Source: Sulfurimonas sp. | Lineage (GTDB): Bacteria > Campylobacterota > Campylobacteria > Campylobacterales > Sulfurimonadaceae | Direction: 5' to 3' | Length of the DNA: 17,168 bases | Assembly (NCBI GenBank): GCA_027066935.1 | Contig: JAMOMX010000067.1 | Coordinates: 1-17,168 of the forward strand | Part shown: piece by piece, positions 13,145-17,168 of the stretch | How positions within the stretch are numbered: position 1 is the first letter of the stretch | Layout: every line of letters begins with the position of its first letter | The notes under the pieces: generated by a model | What the model was told of the DNA's origin: nothing | Seen by the model: only the letters and a program-made list of their open reading frames with translations | Databases searched by the model: none | Made by a program: the position numbers and the translations under genes

Positions 13145-16100
13145 CTATCTTGCAGTTCCCAACCAATCTTTAAATCCAGTCCAGCCATTATTTTCATATA
13201 CATAACTTGGTGTCTTTGGTATATTAGTTGGTTTTTTATCTAAATATTCAAATTCACTATCTGTATATTTTTTCCAATCATTTTCATTTGTTAAATTTAA
13301 TTGATGCACAAAATCTCTAGCTTGCTCATAAGACAACCAAGTATTATCATTATTAGATTTATTACGTCTTTTTCTATTAGTTCCTAACCAATCAGCAATA
13401 TCAACCCAACCTTTATTTTCATAAGTAGTATGTGGTGCAGAAGGTATATTAACAGGTTTTGGTTCAAAACCGTTTAGTTCATTTTTACAATATTTTCTCC
13501 ACGCAGTTTGACCACTTAAATCTAAACTCACAGCGAACTTTCTAGCTTCTAAATAAGGTAAATATTTACTATTTCCTAACCAATCTTCCCAATTAGTCCA
13601 TTCATTTTTATAATACTTCCTTGGGTCTCTAGGTATATTCTTAGAAAGTACTGTTAAATTAAGCATTTCCCCTTTACAATAACAACTCCATTCTATTGAA
13701 GACCTTAAATTTAAACTTCTAGCAAATTCTTTAGACTTTTCAAATGAATATTTTTCTGTGCCAAAAAAATGTTGCCAGCTAATCCACTCTTTTTCATTCT
13801 TATATTTACTATAATACGTATCAGGGTTTGCTGGTAAATTTTCAGGTCGATTCTCTTTTTTCCATTCTCTCCATTTGGTTTTTGTATTAATATTTAATTT
13901 TTGAATATATTTAGATGCTTCAGTATATGATAAAAATTCTTTTTTTACTCCAATCCAATCAGTATAAGTATCAAATTCAAAATATACGCTAGATGGTGTT
14001 CTTGGTATATTATCTGGTTTTTTTATCTTATCTTTATAGTGTCCATTGCAATATAAATGCCAGTCTCCACCTCTTTCTAAACCTAAGCTTCTTGCAAACT
14101 CTCTCGCTTCTTTAAATGGTAAATATTTTTCCCCATTGGAAAGAATTCCAAGCCAATCATTTGAGCCATTCCATCCAGTTATTCTGTAAATATTACTTGG
14201 ATTTGGTGGTATATCAGTAGGTTTAATTGGTTTATCTGCCAATTCACCTTTACAATACTGTTTCCATTCTTTAAAATATTTTAAACCTAAACTTCTTGCA
14301 AATTCTCTTGCTTCTTCAAAAGGTCGCCATTTAAGTTTTTTAATTTTAGAGATAATAAATAATTTAATAGCATCATTAAACTCTTTTATATCTATGTTAA
14401 ATCCAATAGGAATATCAAAATTTATCAATCTACCACCATTTGTAAGTCTGGCACTATCAGTGGTTTGAAAATAATCTATAATTCTTTCATCATTAGAAGC
14501 CAATGCTCTCAAAATAGTTATAAGTGCTTGAAAACTTTTATTTTTAATATTTTCTATATCAATATTTTCATCATCTATCAAAATAGGAACTAATACATAG
14601 CCAAATTCTTTATCTTTTGCTAATCTTAATGCTCTTCCAACAGCTTGAACAATGTCCACAGTACTTTGTCTTGGGTCAGCAAATAATATACAGTCAATAT
14701 TTGGTACATCAACACCTTCAGTAAGGCATCTTGCATTTGTGATTAATGAGTTTTCAGCTTTTGAAAAAGTTTCAATTACTTTATTTCTTGTTGCCGTAGG
14801 TGTACCTCCACTTACATGAAAAGTATCTAAATCAGTATATTCATTAAAACTTTGTCTAAAAACCTTTTCTTGTATTTGAAAAAACTTTGCTCTTTCAATA
14901 GTACTATGAAATGAAATAGTATGTTTAATATCATATTTTTTTATAGCTTTATGTAATGCAACAGTTGAGGCTAACATTTCAGATTCTATCTCTTTAGTAT
15001 AATTTTCATTTTGAGGTTTAACAAAATTATTATTTTCTATAAGTTCTGCAATTTCTTTTTTTGTAACCATCATAGCTATTATTTTATAATCACATAAAAT
15101 AGGTGGTTCACTCTCTAGTGCTTCTTTAAATGTCAGTACTTCGAAATCCTCACCATAAAGTTTAATATCATCCATACTAGCAATTTCATCACTACTACGC
15201 TTATATCTTCTTTCAGTTGCTGTCATGAATAATCGTTTAATAATGGGTATATTTTTGTCAAATAATAAATGACTATATAAACTGCCTTTTAATCCAACAG
15301 TTCTATGAGCTTCATCCATAATTCCAAAATCATAAGTTATATTTGCTTTTTTTGAGGCTTCAGCAATTACTTTTGAACTGTGATATGTTGTAAAAACTAT
15401 AGTTGTATCGTGGTTTGTATTTTGTAACCAGTTTGATATATAATCAATGTTAGTAGATACATCAATGCCTAAATCTTTTGTAGTTGCTGTAAATAGATCA
15501 TCTATTTTTGAAACACTATCGTCACTACAAACTGCAATCCAATTGATATCAATACCATTAGCTACACTTTCTCTAGTCCAAACCTCTAAAGTTTGTTTGA
15601 TAAGTGCTAAACTTGGTACTGCAATAAGAATTGTTTTTGATTGTAGTTTTTCAGCTATCCAATATGCAGTAAGACTTTTACCGCTACCACAAGCCATGAT
15701 GAGTTTACCACGACTATTTTTCTCTTCTTCAAAATGTATATAAGCATTTTCTATTGCTCTAATTTGATGTTCTTTTGGTTTAAATGGATTGAACGTAATG
15801 AGTTTATTTTTTAATAATGCATTTAATTGTAAAAAGAAATTTTTGTCTAAACAATTCCATGTATTAGCCAACAAAAAAGTAATACTGTCATCATATAGCT
15901 TATCAAATTTATAGCTTTGCCTATTTGCTGTTGTACAAACTAGTTTTTGAGATATATTTTTACAAATATTATTTGATATATCTAAAAATGTTGCTATATC
16001 TTCACGCGTAATTGAACTATCTTCATCTGTTCTGTATTTACATTGAATAGCCCAATATTCATCGTCTTTTGTTTGAGCAATTAAATCTATACCTTCATCA

Positions 16101-16318
16101 TTATTTGGTAGATTTAAATACTCTTTGATTTTTATAGGAACTTCATTTAAAAGCCATACTTCTTTGAATTTTGTTTTATATATAGGGTTAATTATTAAGT
16201 AATATTTTGTTATAAATTCAAAAATATTACCTTTTTCTTTGTTTGTTAATATATCCAATAATTCTGATTTTAAATTATTCCAATTTTCATATTTAATTAA
16301 TTCATTTTTAATTATCAT
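13145..16318 (-). CDS. Mrr-like nuclease / SF2 helicase fusion with six C-terminal Trp repeats
   Basis: A 1057-residue protein in three parts. Residues 25-150 form a restriction-endonuclease-like domain: E34, D78 (EGIDLIAQ) and Q92-C-K94 (WAIQCKYR) match the Mrr-type PD-(D/E)xK core. Residues 180-625 are an SF2 helicase: Q-like KEHQIRAI, Walker A ACGSGKS (209-215), DEAH (335-338), motif III TAT (366-368), motif V CLTEGVDVP and motif VI QAVGRALRL (558-566). From about 663 six Trp repeats follow. The first two parts resemble type ISP restriction enzymes (LlaGI group), but no methyltransferase motif is present. Likely a DNA-translocating or unwinding nuclease in phage or plasmid defence (inference). 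It lies between a 219-base and a 126-base spacer, and its composition appears AT-rich. Confidence 0.85.
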   Translation of the reverse strand: MIIKNELIKYENWNNLKSELLDILTNKEKGNIFEFITKYYLIINPIYKTKFKEVWLLNEVPIKIKEYLNLPNNDEGIDLIAQTKDDEYWAIQCKYRTDEDSSITREDIATFLDISNNICKNISQKLVCTTANRQSYKFDKLYDDSITFLLANTWNCLDKNFFLQLNALLKNKLITFNPFKPKEHQIRAIENAYIHFEEEKNSRGKLIMACGSGKSLTAYWIAEKLQSKTILIAVPSLALIKQTLEVWTRESVANGIDINWIAVCSDDSVSKIDDLFTATTKDLGIDVSTNIDYISNWLQNTNHDTTIVFTTYHSSKVIAEASKKANITYDFGIMDEAHRTVGLKGSLYSHLLFDKNIPIIKRLFMTATERRYKRSSDEIASMDDIKLYGEDFEVLTFKEALESEPPILCDYKIIAMMVTKKEIAELIENNNFVKPQNENYTKEIESEMLASTVALHKAIKKYDIKHTISFHSTIERAKFFQIQEKVFRQSFNEYTDLDTFHVSGGTPTATRNKVIETFSKAENSLITNARCLTEGVDVPNIDCILFADPRQSTVDIVQAVGRALRLAKDKEFGYVLVPILIDDENIDIENIKNKSFQALITILRALASNDERIIDYFQTTDSARLTNGGRLINFDIPIGFNIDIKEFNDAIKLFIISKIKKLKWRPFEEAREFARSLGLKYFKEWKQYCKGELADKPIKPTDIPPNPSNIYRITGWNGSNDWLGILSNGEKYLPFKEAREFARSLGLERGGDWHLYCNGHYKDKIKKPDNIPRTPSSVYFEFDTYTDWIGVKKEFLSYTEASKYIQKLNINTKTKWREWKKENRPENLPANPDTYYSKYKNEKEWISWQHFFGTEKYSFEKSKEFARSLNLRSSIEWSCYCKGEMLNLTVLSKNIPRDPRKYYKNEWTNWEDWLGNSKYLPYLEARKFAVSLDLSGQTAWRKYCKNELNGFEPKPVNIPSAPHTTYENKGWVDIADWLGTNRKRRNKSNNDNTWLSYEQARDFVHQLNLTNENDWKKYTDSEFEYLDKKPTNIPKTPSYVYENNGWTGFKDWLGTAR
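13154..14332 (-). repeat. Six-copy protein repeat of about 62 residues
   Basis: Copies lie at about residues 663-724, 731-790, 794-853, 855-915, 918-979 and 994-1055 of the nuclease-helicase. The shared pattern is: aromatic-x-EAR-x-FA-x-SLxL, a W about 14 residues later followed by YCK, then P-x-x-IP-x-x-P-x-x-x-Y, then GW-x-x-x-x-DWLG. Copies 1, 2, 4, 5 and 6 are well kept; copy 3 has lost YCK (WREWKK) and ends WQHFFGT. The same sort of repeat occurs in some integrase-like and algal proteins, as far as I recall. DNA binding is a reasonable guess, not shown. Confidence 0.85.
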
Positions 16319-16344
16319 TTAAATGCTCCATAATAAAAATATGC

Positions 16345-16449
16345 TTACATGAGTTTTCGAGGATTATTTAAAGAATAATTACTTCTTATCTGCTTCCAGT
16401 CTTCACAGTTAGAAGTTAAGTTTTTTATATCCGCATTATACAGATTCAT
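16345..16449 (-). CDS. Possible 34-residue small ORF before the nuclease-helicase
   Basis: The frame starts at ATG (16447-16449), begins MNLYNADIKNLTSNCEDWK and ends at TAA just 26 bases before the nuclease-helicase ATG. AAGGATGAG lies about 5-6 bases upstream of its start, so translation is plausible. Residue composition is ordinary and polar, with no recognisable motif. It might be a leader peptide, a small antitoxin-like protein, or chance in AT-rich DNA. I do not recognise it. Confidence 0.25.
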   Translation of the reverse strand: MNLYNADIKNLTSNCEDWKQIRSNYSLNNPRKLM

Positions 16450-16476
16450 AATTGCTCATCCTTAATTAAAGAAAGA

Positions 16477-16484
16477 ATATTAAC
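16477..16484 (-). promoter_or_regulatory. Putative promoter of the accessory gene pair
   Basis: On the minus strand TTAATATT, preceded by alternating A- and T-rich stretches, fits a Campylobacterota-type extended -10 without a strict -35. A TTGCAA lies further upstream but not at a standard distance from it. Transcription would start near 16470 and run into the small frame and the nuclease-helicase. Assignment is by eye. Confidence 0.3.
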
Positions 16485-16537
16485 ATATTTTAATTTTAAA
16501 TTACAAAAAATATATCATTTTGCAATACTTTTATAAA

Positions 16538-17168
16538 CTAATTAACAATCTTCATAGATAAATCAATCCAATTAGCTTGATGGATTAATGCTCCACTGCT
16601 TATTGCATCTACACCTGTTTGAGCATAATTCTCTATAGTATCTAAAGATATATTTCCACTAGCTTCAAGTAATATATGTGAAAAATTTTCATTACGAAAC
16701 TTTACCACTTCTTTAACTTGCTCTGGAGTCATATTGTCACACATTACAATATCTACACCAGCTTCAAAAGCAACTTTTGCAATATTTATTGTTTCTGCTT
16801 CAACTTCTATTTTAGCTGTAAAGGGAATCTGTTTTCTTGCTTTTTTAATGTAACTTTTTAAATCTTTTATAGTTTTTAAATGAGTATCTTTTATCATTAA
16901 TGAATCATCTAATCCCATCCTATGATTTACAGCTCCGCCAACTCTTGTTGCGTATTTTTCAAATACACGAAGTTGTGGTCTTGTTTTTCTAGTATCTAAA
17001 AGTTGTACATTATATGGCTTGATAATTTTTGCATATCTATTTGTAAGTGTTGCGATTGAGCTTGCATGTAAGAGCATATTTAGAAGGGTGCGTTCTGTTT
17101 TTAAAACTGTATGAGAATCACCACGAATAATTGCTAAGATATCACCAACTGCGAAACTATCACCATCT
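16538..17168 (-). CDS. nadC: Nicotinate-nucleotide pyrophosphorylase (QPRTase), N-terminus outside window
   Basis: 209 residues of quinolinate phosphoribosyltransferase are visible; about 65 N-terminal residues lie past the right edge. The enzyme makes nicotinate mononucleotide from quinolinate and PRPP in de novo NAD synthesis. Motifs are ERTLLNMLLHASSIATLT, DTRKTRPQLRVFEKYA, GGAVNHRMGLDDSLMIKDTH (split by the family's substrate-binding His and Arg), KIEVEAET, VDIVMCDNM and LLEASGNISL with the C-terminal GVDAISSGALIHQA. These follow the Helicobacter NadC closely. The usual SGIAT reads SSIAT. The frame stays open to the edge, so the first internal ATG (17077) is not the start. Confidence 0.96.
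   Translation of the reverse strand, partial: DGDSFAVGDILAIIRGDSHTVLKTERTLLNMLLHASSIATLTNRYAKIIKPYNVQLLDTRKTRPQLRVFEKYATRVGGAVNHRMGLDDSLMIKDTHLKTIKDLKSYIKKARKQIPFTAKIEVEAETINIAKVAFEAGVDIVMCDNMTPEQVKEVVKFRNENFSHILLEASGNISLDTIENYAQTGVDAISSGALIHQANWIDLSMKIVN

Larger units (their letters stand above)
16319..16537. other. Spacer upstream of the nuclease-helicase (219 bases)
   Basis: This AT-rich gap separates nadC from the nuclease-helicase. It contains a putative minus-strand promoter (16477-16484) and a 34-codon frame with a plausible ribosome binding site (16345-16449). No tRNA, direct terminal repeat or insertion sequence end was seen that would mark an integration event, and no clear terminator follows nadC. 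Confidence 0.5.

Noticed and set aside
12984..13166. 60-codon minus-strand frame (TTG start) spanning the helicase end, the spacer and the Abi-like start
   Set aside because: It starts inside the last codons of the helicase in another frame right after a stop, has no ribosome binding site, and runs through the Abi-like Shine-Dalgarno and start. Best explained as an open frame by chance; no family resemblance.
15447..15743. 98-codon plus-strand frame opposite the helicase
   Set aside because: Shadow of the conserved helicase motifs on the other strand; no independent coding signs.
12422..16537. Prophage or insertion sequence origin of the accessory pair
   Set aside because: No integrase, transposase, tRNA target, terminal inverted repeat or flanking direct repeat was found; transfer is suggested only by gene content.

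Overview
The window looks like a chromosome segment from a low-GC member of the Campylobacterota (Epsilonproteobacteria), closest in character to Sulfurimonas and its relatives. The evidence is the protein sequences themselves: an IlvC tail, a NadC that follows the Helicobacter version closely, and FlhB. Gene order also fits. The run M23 peptidase, lpxC, tsaB-like, thrB, ylxR-like, infB, rbfA, rimP is, from memory, also found in Campylobacter jejuni. The species assignment is inference.

Layout. Positions 1-530 hold the 3' end of ilvC (+), closed by a hairpin shared with a convergent DUF1971/YeaR-like gene (-). A 182-base divergent spacer (919-1100) separates that gene from a four-helix DUF350 membrane protein (+). 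From 1608 to the right edge every recognised gene is on the minus strand. Read in the direction of transcription (high to low coordinates) they are: nadC (cut by the window edge), a 219-base spacer, a large nuclease-helicase, a 126-base spacer, an Abi-like protein, flhB, a degenerate DHH phosphoesterase-like protein, a membrane-anchored M23 peptidase, lpxC, a short TsaB-like protein, thrB, a YlxR-family protein, infB, rbfA, rimP, ribD and ubiE/menG. From flhB to ubiE the spacing is mostly overlap or a few bases, as in one long housekeeping operon. It combines flagellar export, envelope synthesis, threonine synthesis, translation initiation and ribosome maturation, riboflavin synthesis and menaquinone synthesis.

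The accessory part is about 12422-16537. It carries a 1057-residue protein with an N-terminal Mrr-like PD-(D/E)xK nuclease, a complete SF2 helicase core, and six copies of a roughly 62-residue Trp-rich repeat ending in W..WLG. Type ISP restriction enzymes such as LlaGI have the same nuclease-helicase front half but continue into a methyltransferase and a target-recognition domain. Here no methyltransferase is visible in the protein or elsewhere in the window, and the repeat array takes its place. The next gene encodes an Abi-like (HEPN-related) protein whose 3' end overlaps the start of flhB. This pair is the best candidate for an undescribed or poorly described defence module; its function is inference.

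Other signals: two interleaved inverted repeats in the lpxC leader next to its ribosome binding site; a FlhB with NPAH instead of the usual NPTH cleavage motif; four tandem GCAATT units in flhB; and loss of active-site residues in the DHH-like protein. No tRNA, rRNA, CRISPR array or insertion sequence was seen. No gene-free stretch exceeds 300 bases.
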